From Luzula sylvatica (Eukaryota > Streptophyta > Magnoliopsida > Poales > Juncaceae), in the NCBI GenBank assembly GCA_946800325.1, contig OX326957.1, positions 54,121,798 through 54,185,797 on the forward strand: a DNA stretch of 64,000 nt. Direction: 5' to 3'. Under the pieces are notes generated by a model, which searched no databases, was not told the DNA's origin, and worked only from the letters and a program-made list of their open reading frames with translations. Below are positions 21,082-35,080 of the stretch, one piece after another; positions within the stretch are counted from its first letter, which is position 1; each line of letters begins with the position of its first letter. A program made the translations under genes and the position numbers.

Positions 21082-22398
21082 ACATAATATACTTTTTTTT
21101 AAATGTAATGACATGTTGATATTTTGCAAATTATTAATATTTTAATTGTTATAATAAACTTCAAAATATCAAAAATTCTATAGTGACCCCCAATTTTATA
21201 GTCATGATGCCAGTGTGATTTTTTCAAGAACATTCTTTTTTATATTTGTATAACTGGTGTATAATTTTTTTAGAATTTTATGAATCTGTATTGGATTTAC
21301 TTATAATTTTGTGATGGTGCCTTTTTTGGATAGAAAAAAATGAAAAATGTAATAACGAGAAAAAAATGTTCATGTGGGTCCATGCAATCCAATTATGACA
21401 ATTAGCATCATCTATTCATTTTTTCCTTTGTTTTACTTTATTCAGTATTTTCTCAAATGATCATCATTTTTTGAGATTACATTTATTTGTGAGGTAATTG
21501 TAAAAAAAATCATGTAAAAAAAAAAGTTACTGCATTGAAAAGTAAAAATGTGTAATTATTGTACAATAATGTTATGAGTATTAGATTTTTTTTTTTTTAA
21601 TAAATTTCGGAATAAGAAACAATTTTAGTACACGTTGTAATTGTAAGATGAAAATTAACACTTAGACGACAATAATTTGATATAGATAGCAAAATACTAA
21701 ACATATATATACTCTTACATATGCAAGCAAAAACAATAATTTCTTGTAAGTCCCTTTTAAAGTCATGAATATCAAATTTATCCCTCTAAAATTAGTAGTT
21801 AGAAAATATTATTTGGGGAGCAAGATAACATGAGGATAAATAATTTTAGGTATAAGTAGTTACACCTTATTAATCCCAAACTTTAGCATGGTGTTTAAAA
21901 AGAAAATATTTCTAAATAACAAAATTATCCTTACGAGATGATCTTGAAAAAAATTGTATAAAAATCTCAATTATCAAAACTTAATGGAGATCTTTATATT
22001 ATTTGCAAAAGATTTTGTGTTTGTAATTTTTTTTCATAATTAGCTTATAAGTTCGTCTTTCGCCCAATATATAATATGCAACCAAATATTATCAAACTTT
22101 ACAAGAAATTATTGCATAATCTGAAAAACAATAAAATTCTTGTATTTTTATTTTTTTACTTTTGTCTTCTCCATTTTTTTCACGTTTTTGTCAAAAGACA
22201 ATTTGGTATCATTTTTCTTTCATCATTATACTCACATACAAACATACAAGATCATATCTTTCAATCAAATATTGATAAATAGATAATTAGTGAAACATTG
22301 AAGAAGAACCCTAGATGAAATCTTGAATGTTTGAGGTTTTTTATTTGAAAATAAAAGACACACACACAGAAGAACACATCACTTATTCTCATACACCA

Positions 22399-23200
22399 TT
22401 TGGGCCAGACCACCCCCCCCCCCCCGAGGCCCGGCCCCGTTTGGGCCGGACCCCCCCGAGAGCCACCCGAGAGCCGGCCCCGCTTGGGCCGGACCCCCAC
22501 CCACCCGAGGCCCGGCCCGGCCCGCCCCCCCCCCCCCAAGAGGCCAGGCCCGGGGCCCCACTTGGGCCGGACCCCCCCCCCCCCCCCAGGCCCCGCCCAG
22601 TTTGGGCCGGACCCCCCCCCCCCCCCCCCCCCCCGAGGCCCGGCTCCGCTTGGGCCGGGGACCCCCCTCGAGGCCCGGCCCCGTTTGGGCCGGACCCCCC
22701 GAGGCCCGGCCCCCGTTTGGGACGGACCTCCCCGAGGCCCGGCCCGGTTTAGGCCGACCCCCCCCCCCCCCGAGGCCCGGCCCCGCTTGGGCCGGACCCC
22801 CCCCCCCCCCCCGAGGCCCGGCCCCCGCTTTGGCCGGACCCCCCCCCCCCCCCCCCCGAGGCCCGGCCCGGCTAGGGCCGGACCCCCCCCGAGGCCCGGC
22901 CCCGCTTGGGCCGAAACCCACCCGAGGCCCGGCCCCGCTTGGGCCGGACCCCCCCCCCCCCCCGAGACCCGGCCCCGCTTGGGCCGGACCCCCTCCCCGA
23001 GGCCCGGCCCCGCTTGGGCCGGACCCCCACCCCCGAGGCCCGGCCTCGCTTGGGCTGGACCCCCCTCCCCGAGGCCCGGTCCCGCTTGGGCCGGACCTCC
23101 CCCCGAGGCCCGGCCCCATTTGGGCCGAACCCCCACCTGAGGCCCGGTCTCGTTTGGGCCGGGCCCCCTCCCCCCAAGGCCCGCCCTACTTGGGCCGAAC
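22399..23200 (-). repeat. C-run (inverted G-run) minisatellite, about 20 units
   Basis: Reverse complement of the G-run arrays, with units ending in CGAGGCCCGGCCCCGCTTGG followed by GCCGGAC and C runs of up to about 18. It has more units than copies 1 or 2. Long frames on both strands result from the absence of stop triplets. Confidence 0.95.
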
Positions 23201-23224
23201 CACACACACACACATACAATGCCC

Positions 23225-23256
<32 letters not shown>

Positions 23257-23343
23257 GTGACCCACACACACACACACACAAACATACACATAAACATAAA
23301 CACACACACACACATACAATTACCCACACACAGAGAAAATACA
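23201..23343. repeat. (AC)n microsatellite
   Basis: Inverted counterpart of the (GT)n tract, with interruptions ATAC and CCCAC. Confidence 0.95.
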
Positions 23344-24576
23344 CGCCACACATACAGACACAAAAACAAAATTAAGAGAACTGTCATTTTTGTCGTGCCT
23401 AAAAAAGTTGTCTTTTTCTGGTTCCATTTCTTCATTTATTTGTATTCTGTGGGACCCTGCAGAAAAAAACCAGAACTATAAATTGTAATTTCATGGAAAA
23501 TGAACAATACATCACAATTAAGAGAGAAATATAAAAGACAAAGTTCAAAGTTCACAAGCACCTAATTGTATTCACGTCTTGTTGAATAATCGTGGGCCTT
23601 CGAGTCCTGGTAATTAATGCAAGACCAAAAAAGAATTATTTTGAAATTATTATATCTGTAACTTGACAAGACAATTATGTTGTTCATTTCAAATTCGTTA
23701 TACCTTGTCAGCTTTCATCTCCACACCACCAAAATCGCATAAATTCAAGCCTGAAAGCACAAAAAGCAATTGTTAAGACTACAAGATCAATCAAATGTGT
23801 TCCTAAATTAGTTATCGAAAAACTTTTCAAACTACGAAATCATTCATAAACAGGGACGCTTATAGTTATTCGAAGGCAGAAAGTACAAAAAACAAATTAT
23901 TTACGAGTTTTAAGGAAACGAAGCAAGATGGCAGATCTAATCAACTGGTATTTAGGATATTCAGGATAAAAATGAATGCGTTCCTAAAAAGTTACAAACT
24001 TTAAAATCAATCATAAAAATAGACTCGGATGATCAATAATCCATGAGGATTTCATCATTTATAACAGATCAAAGAAATCAAATATGTATTTTCAATGCAA
24101 AATTGACAAGAAATTCGTATGTGTATGAGTTGAGAGATACTAGAAAGCCATAATCAAAAAATGAGAATAACCAAAGAGAAACAATTACTGGCTAGATTCG
24201 GTGAGAAACAGAACCATTTAATCAAAGATCAAAGAGAATAAAAATACAAAGGTTCATGAGAATTACTTACATCCTCGAGCAGTATGAGTCCACAAGGAAA
24301 GAAGAATGTTCTAGTATATCCCAATCGATCGTTTTATTGGGTTGGTCGATTGATTTCTTTTCTTGTAACGAAGGAACTTGGAGAAGAAGAGACACAATAG
24401 GCGAAATAGAACTGTGAGGTGAGATTCGCTGTTAAGTATCTTGATCCATTCCATGGTTCCTCAATTTCATTGTTGGAAAGAACAGAGAAGAGAGAAGGGA
24501 AGAGGTTTCTATGTGAGGAGAGAGAACGCTAATGGCTAATTTGGGGACGACAGAGAAGAAGAGGGGTGAGGGGTTC

Positions 24577-24586
24577 TTTATTTATC
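24577..24586 (-). promoter_or_regulatory. TATA-like box of the inverted leader unit
   Basis: TTTATTTATC on the + strand (GATAAATAAA on the minus strand) corresponds to 12,041-12,050. The pyrimidine-rich leader follows toward lower coordinates. Confidence 0.4.
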
Positions 24587-25402
24587 GACGAACTATAGGA
24601 GCGGTGTTGAAATCATTTACATCGTTCCTAAAAGCGGAGTACAGGTTTAAGATATACACCATTTGAGAATACTAACCTCTTTACTGTCATTAAACAGTGC
24701 ACCAAGTGTATTCTGTTTAATATGGAAAAATATTAACGTTACAATTAGATTGTGATAATCTTAGCTGGATTAAATTAGACCGTTAGAATTAGATTTATGT
24801 TATCCAAGACCAAGATGTACACATAATACTATAATAGGATTTCATGGGTCTGATATTTGAATTGGTGTTTATAAGTACTATGTTTGTATATATTTAGTAA
24901 TATGGTTTTAAAATAAAATTATATGTATTAAACCAACTCAAATATTTCAGTTTAATTTGGTACTCACGAGATAAACATATATTTTTAGATATTTGGTATG
25001 ATTAGCATGGAGTCATTTATGTCGCCAATTAATTTGGGGCTTTGTTTTGTAATTAAGTTGAGAAGTTGCATTAAATGATTTAGGAATTGTTTGCATTATT
25101 TAAGTTGGAATTTAAGATTTAATTTGACTATCCATAACTATTTTTTTATGATTATGGATTCAATTTAATGTTTTGGTATATATTTCATGGTGTTTGAGTA
25201 TTTTATGTGGTTCATTTATGCATGTTTTTGATTGGTTTTTGAAAGTTTTAAAGATGGCGTTTAAGGTTATTTATGACTATGAAAATAATTTTATAACAAA
25301 TTTGCTATAATTTTGTTATTTTTATTAAATTTGTTTTTTAAATTTTGTTCCAGCTTTTCTGATAAATTTTCAAAAAATGGTGCTGAACTATTACTAGGAA
25401 AC

Positions 25403-26290
25403 TACCGACTTCACTGCGAGTTTATCCCTTTTTTTCTGATAAATTTTTATTGCAGATTTGGAACAATTGACCCAACATATTTTGCATAAACATACTTATT
25501 TTCAAGTAATGGTTTTATTGTTTGCTATTAAATAGAGGATATAAATATTTTTTTAAGCATGAAAGCCCTCTTTACCCAATAACAATAATAGAAAGGGATT
25601 ATATGCTATTCAATTTGTTCAAAAAAAATATATATAAAGCTGATGGCACAATGGAGAATTTGCATTAACCAGTTCTAGTCTTTAGGTCATATTACTGTAA
25701 AGAAATAAATAAATAAATAAAATATTCATTTAAATTTAAATAAAAGGAAATTATGAAATGTGTAGTTGTCTTTGAACATTATACTGGTCCACAACCTATT
25801 CAAATTCGAAATTCAGCAAAAGTTAAACCAAATAATAATATGAGAAAATATACAGGATTTTATGTAAAAAAAATATACCATGTCAAATTCACCGTTATGA
25901 ACGATAATGTTAAGCTCAGAATCCTCACTGGTACAGCTATGTCCAGATTCGCCATCTTTTTTATGAAATTTCGCTATTTTTCCCCACTTTTTGAGTGATA
26001 AAATCTATGCACGTAATTATCGCCCACATAATCCCAAACTCGATGCGTTTCGAGATCCGGTGAGCAACTATGTTGCACGTTTTTCCGATGTTTAAATGCA
26101 TGGCCTTCTTTATACCTAATATAATCATAATCATAATAATTAGGGCTTATGAATTAATATAATTATTTTTTGTTAATTAATTAATTAAAATATACCTTCC
26201 AAATCCAAGGAAACCGCATATAAGACAAATCCAAAGATTCTCGTTTGTTTTGCAAATCGAACATGAGATGACCAACCTGCAATAATTCAA
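25403..26290. other. Unique AT-rich spacer
   Basis: This is single-copy DNA within the window, between the inverted copy and duplication copy 2. An 81-codon frame at 25,753-25,998 (+) is less low-complexity than most but has no recognisable domain or promoter. I see nothing else. Confidence 0.5.
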
Positions 26291-28609
26291 AAAATTTAAA
26301 AAATATCACGAGTGGTATAATTGGTACTTCTTTAAATTTTAAATTAATTTACGGGGCACGAGGAATTGACCCATTTGGGGACGCAAGGACATTGAAATGA
26401 CTGATCGCATGAAGTGATGATAATCCCACTAATATCTAGGAAAAGTATAATGCTCAAAGAAAGGTAATTATTGAAATTATTGAAATGACTGATCGCATTG
26501 AAAGGACCCATTTGGGTATAATTGGTATAATTGGTCCAATCTCTCTAAAAAAAGATATTAATTAGTTAAGAAAGGTAATTATCTCGTACACAAAAGATAT
26601 TAATTAGTTAAGAAAAGTAATAATCCCACTAATTATCATCGATTTCATGTGAAAATAACGCCCAATTAAGCCTCAATTTGTGCAATCAAGATGCAATCCA
26701 ACACCAAATTTATTTAAGTGATTTCAATTGTGCTCTTACTATAAGCTACCTTAGGCCAAATTAATCAACCAGAAAAATGAATTAAATCCAGAAAAAAAAG
26801 CTTAACAACAAAAGGCCAAAGACAGAGAAAAAATCAAGGAGAACAAATATTAGGCAGTGAAGATAGAAAAACAAATTACGAAAACAAAGAATAAACAAAT
26901 GATACCTTAAGCCAGATTTGTCCAGAAAACCATCAATTTTTCCGATCTCGAGTTCATTTCTAAGCAGGTAGTGAATATTACTAAGTTTGGGCCGTGAAGT
27001 GAATTGGTGCCGGAAGGGGGATCTGACAACGGAGAGTGACGCAGATGAGGCAAACAGAGCTACCTCTGAAAAGCGATGTGCGCACAGCCAATGTTCAGGT
27101 CGAAAAGAAAGTACCCAATCCGATCGAAAAGAGAAAACCCGCGAAAAAAACGAAAGAGAGGAGGCGCCGAGAAAGACGATTGTGTCTAGATTGGGAAAGC
27201 GGAGAAGAGAAGTAGAAGAGGCCGCATGGCAATGGTATAGTGTTGAAGAAGAGGCGTCCTTGGAAAGAGAAGTAGAAGAGGATGGTGTACTGAAGAAAAG
27301 GCACCCTGTTGAGTATTATTTGGAAGGATTTTGATTTTGATTATTATATTTTGATTTTGATTTTGATTTTGATTATTATTTGGAAGGATTTTGACACATT
27401 ATTTCTGTAAAAAAAACATTTGTCATTTACTTTTGAATATTTGTAAATTACCATCTAACTCACGTTGATGATAAAAGAATGATTTTGACGGATTTATCTA
27501 ACTATAATAGCTAAATTATCATAAAGCCACTTCTCTGTTAGATTGTATGTTTACATTCAAACCCCTGCTATTTTTATATTTAAATTCAACGTATTATTAT
27601 CTATTTAATTATAATATCAAAATTGTACACTTAAATTCAAGGTATTATTATTTATCTAATTATAATTATAATAGCGACACTTACATAAAGAACCCGCAAT
27701 ATTCACTTAAGAAGGATTAAATTGACCGAAGCACTTGATGAATTCGATTAAACTTTCAACAAATGGTACAATAATACTCAAAATTAATTTTCACAACTAT
27801 TGTTTTTGGTTTGGAAATCTTTTTAGAAGTCTCCTATTTTTTTCTCATATTTTAATAGCTCCCCTAAAATTTTGAATACTAGTGAGAGCTCTAATTTTGT
27901 AATATTTAATTTTTCATTTAAAAATCTCCTATATGTTTCCTTACTTTGTGTTTATTTTTTAATTTTGAAACAGTTTATTGCTGAGGAAGATTATATTCAT
28001 AAACAAAGTGGTAATAATAATTGTCAGTTTGTGAAAAAAAAAATTATTTATTTATTTGGGATTTCAGCGTAACGTGAAAAAAAAATTATTTATTTATTTG
28101 GGATTTCAGTGTCACGTGAAAAGAAAATTTATTTATTTATTTATTTTCAATTTCAGGGTCACTTGAAAAGAGAAATCACTCAATTGTGTAAAATATTGGA
28201 GAAGATTAAATTGAGTTTATAATTATGTATATGTATTACGATTATGTATATATTTTACGTTATGATGGAAACAATTCATTTTTTTTGTCAAATATTAATA
28301 CATACATTAATGCAATAGTATAATAATATATGATTTATAACACGACGAAAAAATATAATAACAAAAAATGTGTCATTGTTGTTCAAAAAATTAATGCGAT
28401 ACCAAATATATAAATAGTGGATCATACGAAATATGTACTTACTGCACACAATTAACTATAATAGTCCTAATAATTTTTTATTGGTCCGAAAAAGAATTTA
28501 AAATATATACAATAACACACTTGGCAGTGACTCATATTACAACATCAAAAATATCAATGATATTCAACATGATTATAATTCAAGTAAATATATTGGACAA
28601 ATGTTTAAA

Positions 28610-29269
28610 ATTGAAGTTCTACAAATGTTATTATATAACTACACAAAATATTGTAGTGACTCATATTACAAACAATATATTTACTAATTTGAAAAGAAAG
28701 ATAATATATACTAACATTAACAAATAGATTAATTAAATAACAAAATTATATAAGTTGTGTGTGTCAAAATAAATTTAACAAAAAATTTCATATTGCTTAC
28801 CATGTGAAACATTACATTGAATACCAAGCCTAAGGAATCGTCCTCTAGTTTGGATTTAAAATATCAAATATGACATTGTTTAAGGACATGACTTAAAAAT
28901 TATTACAAAATTATATGTAGTAATTTGTGTATCGCTATTTTGTAGATGTAATGTATTGTTAATAATAACATAACATAGGAATATAACAAAATATATGCAT
29001 TCTTCAAGTAAATATATTGGATCACCGTTTCAGTGTTTAAATCACATAATGTATTGTTCATAATAACAATATAATATTTGTTTATATTTATTACATAACA
29101 ATGTGTCATGTCATATCTCAAAAAAATATTATACAATGATATCACTCTATATATCAAAATATATCAAAGTGAGTTGAATATGGTGGATACATCTCATATC
29201 ATCACATCATCATCATCATCGTCATCATAATACTAATTTTAAACATGTCATGAGAAACTAACACGTGTT
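28610..29269. repeat. Dispersed repeat of about 0.64 kb, copy c
   Basis: Counterpart of 2,308-2,967 through the segmental duplication. Confidence 0.9.
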
Positions 29270-30058
29270 TATGTTGGGAATTCTTTCCGTCCCCGGGCCC
29301 GCGCAGCGGATATGTAGGCCCGGTCCGGTTCCCTTAATCCAAGATCACGCCATGACTTCGAAGGATACGATGCAAATAAGAAGATTAGATTCATACCAGT
29401 GCAAAATTAATTGCACACGAAGGGTTGACTACTATTTTTCTTTCTCCTGTCACGTTGGTGACAACACGCGCGTCCCACACCACACGTCTTTCACCGCTCG
29501 TTGACCGTCCTCTTTCTCCTTCGGGTTGATCACAACCGAAGAGCCACAAGTGTCGCTCCTGATCTACTTGTATCCACCTTGAGCCGGAGTTCGTCGGTCG
29601 CGGATGCAGCTGCCTAGACGATGCACCGGCGAACTTGCTTGATCGATTGATTCTCTATACCGGAAAACTCCTGATGTGAGGCAAATAAGATACAAATTTA
29701 ATTCTTAATTTGGGGATTTTTAGCCTTGTGAAGAACAATTATATATACCTTATTAATCATATTTGAGATAACATGAATATTTCTTCACTAAATGTATTTT
29801 ATTGCTTAATCACAGGAATTAGAAAGAATTTCTGGGAATTTGGAGAGTGTAGTTGTCTCCAACACGTCAAGAGGAGTGAAAACGATATATTATACCGATA
29901 CATTCGGTACATGAATAAAACGGGAGGCAAACAATTATCATGATACAAACTTACACAAAAGTCTACACGAAAACCACTCAATCCTTAGCCCTTATCCTTC
30001 CCACCTGTCTTTGGTGAAAATTACCTCCCTACCCTCAATCCTCTCCACCAACTCGTGG

Positions 30059-30090
30059 CCAATAAGAAGACTCCATGAGTGCTATAAATA
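30059..30090 (+). promoter_or_regulatory. CAAT and TATA core promoter-like pair, copy 2
   Basis: CCAAT at 30,059-30,063 and TATAAATA at 30,083-30,090, identical in spacing to copy 1. The leader downstream is shortened. Confidence 0.45.
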
Positions 30091-30130
30091 TGACCACAAG
30101 GACCACGAGTTGGGGATGCTCTTTTATGCC

Positions 30131-30132
<2 letters not shown>

Positions 30133-30214
<82 letters not shown>
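30133..30214. repeat. (CT)n microsatellite, copy 2
   Basis: About 82 bp, against about 51 bp in copy 1. The copy 1 leader sequence that follows its tract (about 3,880-4,003) is missing here. Confidence 0.95.
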
Positions 30215-30216
<2 letters not shown>

Positions 30217-30723
30217 TGGCGAGTTGTGAGGATTAAGGTGGAGCTTACTTCATCCAAATCCGCGCTAGCAAGGAGTCGAGCTTACTCTAGACGATTATGA
30301 GCTTTCTTCCAATCAATCCCTTGCAATCTCGAGTTCACTCAACCGGTACGAAGCTCTCTTCTATTGGCGGGTGGATCGATACGAAAGGAACGTGTTGTGT
30401 GAGTTGTCTAGCTCACTAAGCATCTCAAAACAACAAGGAAGGCATCCAAGACGAGACTCGGAGCTCACTTCATCTCTCTAGGTGTTTTCTTTCCTTTCTT
30501 GAAATTCTTGTAGTTTAAATTTGAATTGGATTTGTGTAAAGAATTCTCGGTTTAATGAATCTTTAGTTTCTTGTTTACTTGAATCGAATCCTTGTTGGTG
30601 TTTTTACTTGATCTTTTGCTTTTAATTACTGCCTTGAACTTACTTTAAATCTCTTAGTTCAATCTCAAAACAAACCTTTAATTCAATCCTCAATTCAAAT
30701 TACAATTTCGAAATCCAGAACAA

Positions 30724-31066
30724 GTTCCGTTGTAACGGAACCCAATTTGCGTTGTAACAGACATTTCGGGTTTGTACTTGACTTTCAGTCTGTTGGTACT
30801 CCGTTGTAACGCACTTTACTTCCGTTGTAACGGACCAGTGAGGAAAAGCATTCAATAGCACTCATACTAGTGCGTTGTAACGGACATACGAGTTCGTTGT
30901 AACGGATCAACCAATCCGTTATAACGCTACTTCTATCCGTTATAACGGACTACCTCTTTCCGTTGTAACGGAACTATATCCGTTATAACGGACATTCATA
31001 TCAATACTTGCGTTAACAATTGCCCTAATCTCCGTTGTAACGGAACCTTTTTCCGTTGTAACGGAC
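30724..31066. repeat. Array of CGTT-NN-AACG palindromes, copy 2
   Basis: All sites of the 4,512-4,854 array are kept, with the same order and spacing. Confidence 0.85.
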
Positions 31067-31851
31067 TACCTTCTGTGAATTTTCTTTGTTATTTCTCATC
31101 TAGTTTTGATTTAATCTTTGACGCACTCACTCCTCGTGGAACGAATCTATACATTTAGCACCGTACAAACATAGATTACAAATTTTGTTGATTGGTCGGG
31201 TTTTAACACAACGACATATTAAAACACGCCAAAATCCCGCTCATCAACTCCTTTTCTCGGTTCTCTCTCTTTACACCCTTTCACTCAATAGAAAGATGTC
31301 TCTCAATATTTCTGGAATATTCTGAATATTCAGAATCAAATTTTACATAACTAAAGAGAGATAAATATCCTATTTATATCATATAGGATTAGGATTGGCC
31401 AAAAGACATGTATATCCAATATACAGTCTTTCACATAGAAAGTTGCATGAATCTGTCCAGTATTCTGTCCATACAAAATTGGTAAATTCCTCTAACAGAA
31501 AATCAACCTACACGAAAGTTGTAGACAATCTTATTATCTACCCAACCCAATTTGGTCTGGCCCAATTGGAGTTCGTATGCAAACGTTATGACTGTTTTAC
31601 TAAATGTATGTCATACTGTTGCACCCTTTCGGTATTTCATAGAAACGACACTAATACTTCGTTCATATGAAATATATTTCTACATGAAGGGTGTAGATAA
31701 TCTTATTATCTATCTAACCCAATTTGAACCATTCAAATTGGATTTTCCTACTGAAAGATGTGACCACGAATGTACGCTAACATTCGTTTATCCTTGTGTA
31801 CATTTTTACGATTGATCCTGAAACTGTATTTCCTTCAGTCGTGTATTTCCT

Positions 31852-32345
31852 TCAGTCCACTCTCCTTTTCCACTGTGTTAATTGTTTCCGTGCGAGAGAA
31901 AATGGGGGACCCGCGAGAGAAAAAAAATCTACCATGCGCGAGAGAAAAACCCTATCCTCGAGCGTCGAAAAGGATGGCGATCCTGCGCCGTTGCGCTCGC
32001 CGAGCAGCCGCAATCCGAGTAGGCAGTTTTCGCCGCTGAGTTCATGCCGAGCAGGCAATGAGCGGATTTCGTCCGATCAGGCGGATTTGTGGAATTTACG
32101 CCGTGCCAAGCAGCTGGCCGATACCGATTCTTCCCTTCTCTGCCGCTAAAACCGTCCTTCTCCCCGCCTCCTCTCTCTCTCTCGCGCGTGAGAGATGTCC
32201 CTTTGGCGAGTCCACTGGCGAAGGGAGATCGTCACAGCAAGTCGATGAGGGCAGTCCGTCTACTTCACCACTCCCCTTCTATGATACTGACGACGATGAT
32301 TGTGGTATTTCATCTAATTTTCCTTTCGGTTCCCAAATCGACTAA
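31852..32345 (+). other. GC-rich leader/ORF patch, copy 2
   Basis: Counterpart of 5,640-6,190, with the CT tract reduced to about 13 bp (32,171-32,183) and a 15-bp insertion (about 32,006-32,020). One frame now runs uninterrupted from 32,058 to 32,345 through the former microsatellite. No domain is recognised. Confidence 0.3.
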
Positions 32346-33673
32346 TTTGGGTTAATTAAATTTTAGGATTTGGCATTTCAGGGCCTAAACCCTCAGAATT
32401 GTACAGGAAATTAACATGGAAGATCGAAGGCATCTAGCAAATCCATCAAGCTAATAAGAGAGAATTGAGAACCAATTCTTTCGATGTTGGTGGTTACAAA
32501 CGGTATCTGTCCGTTTCCAATATTATTAAATCTTCAAAATCACTTACCATTGTTTCTCTGATATTGTGAGCTCGATGAAATGGCCCCATCCTGAATTGTG
32601 AATATGTAAGAATGTAAGGACTTTTTTGGAAATTAGGAGAATAATAATGGTTAATTAATATATTATACTTGGAAGAAACTTATCATGGTTAGCGACATGT
32701 AAGGTTTATTTTGATACTTTTTTTCTAATCTTCAGCATTTATGGATTTGTTTTGCAAAATTTCTCGAACTTGAATTTTTTTGTAAATTTTGGGAAAAAAA
32801 TGGGGAGATTTTTCTATATTTCTGCAATTTAGAGTGTTTATTGCAAATTTCAACATTTTATAAGGGTATTTAGTGCAATTTTCTTATTTTATAAGGACAT
32901 ATTTTAATGTCGAGAGATATTTTTATATTATCATATTTTACTAGGGTATTTTTGTATTTTCACTAAGAAGCGTGATAATCACGGTAAACAAACAATTTTG
33001 GTAATTCATTGAAACCCACTGATTATCCTATTATTCTTTTTAAAGATGAATTTTGAATTTCCAAATTTAGAGAGGTATTTTTGAATTATCATATTTTTTA
33101 TGTTTTCATATTTTTAGAGGGGTATATTTAATATTTTCAGAATTTACCAGAGTATCTTGAATTTTTCAATTTATAGAGTGGTATTTTTTATAATTTTCAG
33201 GTTTTTAGAGGGGCATTTTGTTATTATCATATGTTACATGGGTACTTTTCAACTTTTCAGATTATAGAGGGGTATGTTTGATATTTTCAACTTTTGCAAG
33301 GGTATTTTTTTAATTTTCAGATTTTCGAGGGCTAACCTTGATATTTGATATGATTTATTGTAAATGTTTTTGCGATTTGCGTTCCACTGAATTAAATTTT
33401 TAATAATAATATGAAACTTCCAAATTTATGTGGTTTTTATCTTTTTGATGTATTGCATTTGTCACTATGTTTTTATTTTTATTTTTGTAAATGTTGTATA
33501 AAACATGGTCGGAAAGAGAATACACGTGAAATTGTCTTTATTAAAATGAAATATACATCGATATGATGATATTTTAAAATTTCTAAAAGATAAAAACAAT
33601 GTTTCAGATTTTTTAAAAGAATATATACTACATCTTAGATTTTTGCAGCGATATATGTGATATTTCAAAATTT

Positions 33674-34367
33674 GAACAAGATAAACTCAAAAAACGACCA
33701 TTCATTTCTTTCAGCTTAAGGTGAATGCTGAGGCTGCTGAACAAGATAAACCCAAAAAACGGTCATTCATTTCTTTCAGCTTAAGGTGAATGCTGAGGCT
33801 GGTGAACAAGATAAACCCAAAAAACGGCTATTCATTTCTTTCAGCTTAAGGTGAATGCTGAGGCTGGTGAACAAGATAAACCCAAAAAACGGCCATTCAT
33901 TTCTTTCAGCCTAAGGTGAATGCTGAGGCTGGTGAACAAGATAAACCCAAAAAACGGCCATTCATTTCTTTCAGACTAAGGTGAATGCTGAGGCTGGTGA
34001 ACAACATAAACCCAAAAAACGGCCATTCATTTCTTTCAGCTTAAGGTGAATGCTGAGGCCGCTGGTGAACAAGATAAACCCAAAAAACGGCCATTCATTT
34101 CTTTCAGCTTAAGGTGAATGTTGAGGCTGGTGAACAAGATAAACCCAAAAAACGGCCATTCATTTCTTTCAGCTTAAGGTGAATGCTGAGGCTGGTGAAC
34201 AAGATAAACCCAAAAAACGGCCATTCATTTCTTTCAGCTTAAGGTGAATGCTGAGGCTGGTGAACAAGATAAACCCAAAAAACGGCCATTCATTTCTTTC
34301 AGCTTAAGGTGAATGTTGAGGCTGGTGAACAAGATAAACCCAAAAAACAGTCATTCATTTCTTTCAG
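33674..34367. repeat. 65-bp minisatellite, about 10.7 units
   Basis: Same unit as 18,036-19,116. One unit carries a 3-bp insertion near 34,060. The array abuts the left duplication arm at a TGAA microhomology. Confidence 0.97.
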
Positions 34368-34433
34368 ATGGGGAACATAAAGTACACTCTGAAATTTCAA
34401 AAAAAAAAAAAAATTTATGATTTTGACCTTTTT

Positions 34434-35080
34434 TTTAAATTGAAGTTCTACAAATGGTATTATATAACTACATAAAATAATGTAGTGACTCATAATACAA
34501 AAAAATATATTTACTAATTTGAAAATAAAGATAATATAATATTAGCATTAACAAATAGATTAATTAAATAACAAAATTATATAAGTTGTGTGTGTCAATA
34601 TAAATTTAACAAAAAATTTCATATTGCTTACCGTGTGAAACATTACATTGAATATCAAGCCTAAGGAATCATCCTCTAGTTTGGATTTAAAATATCAAAT
34701 ATGGCATTGTTTAAGGACGTGACTTAAAAATTATTACAAAATTATATGTAGTAATTTGTGTATCGCTATTTTGTAAATATAATGTATTGTTAATAATAAC
34801 ATAGGAATATAACAAAATATATGCATTGTTCAAGTAAATATATTGGATCATTGTTTCAGTATTTAAATCACATAATGTATTGTTAATAATAACAATATAA
34901 TATTTATTTTTATTTATTACATAACAATGTGTCATATCATATCTCAAAAAAAAAATATACATTGATATCACTCTATATATCAAAGTGAGTTGAATAGGGT
35001 GCAGATATATCATATCATATCATCATCATCATCATAGTATTAATTTTAAACATCATCATCACTCTATATATCAAAGTGAG
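34434..35080. repeat. Dispersed repeat, copy d, with filler at its right junction
   Basis: Close relative of 19,186-19,826. It is cut at TAATTTTAAACAT (35,053) and followed by about 27 bp that repeat ATCACTCTATATATCAAAGT from within the same repeat (about 34,967-34,992). It then joins the Helitron remnant at TTGAAA. Confidence 0.9.

Larger units (their letters stand above)
20975..25402 (-). repeat. Inverted copy of 11,240-16,325, without the hAT insertion
   Basis: Read on the minus strand, this 4.4-kb block follows 11,240 to 16,325: AT-rich DNA, promoter/leader unit, (GT)n, G-run minisatellite, AT-rich DNA and the hAT insertion site. It is more diverged from copies 1 and 2 than they are from each other, so it is older. 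With copy 1 it forms a large inverted repeat with a spacer of about 4.7 kb. Confidence 0.93.
26291..33676. repeat. Segmental duplication, copy 2, left arm
   Basis: Collinear with 1-7,519. Differences include a 12-bp expansion near 27,360, a 3-bp insertion near 29,560, a deletion after the (CT)n tract at 30,214 and an in-frame 15-bp insertion near 32,007. It ends at TTTGAA, where the sequence enters the 65-bp minisatellite. Confidence 0.95.

Noticed and set aside
25753..25998. 81-codon ORF as a real small gene
   Set aside because: It has no recognisable domain, no second copy for comparison and no clear promoter. Mentioned only in the spacer entry.
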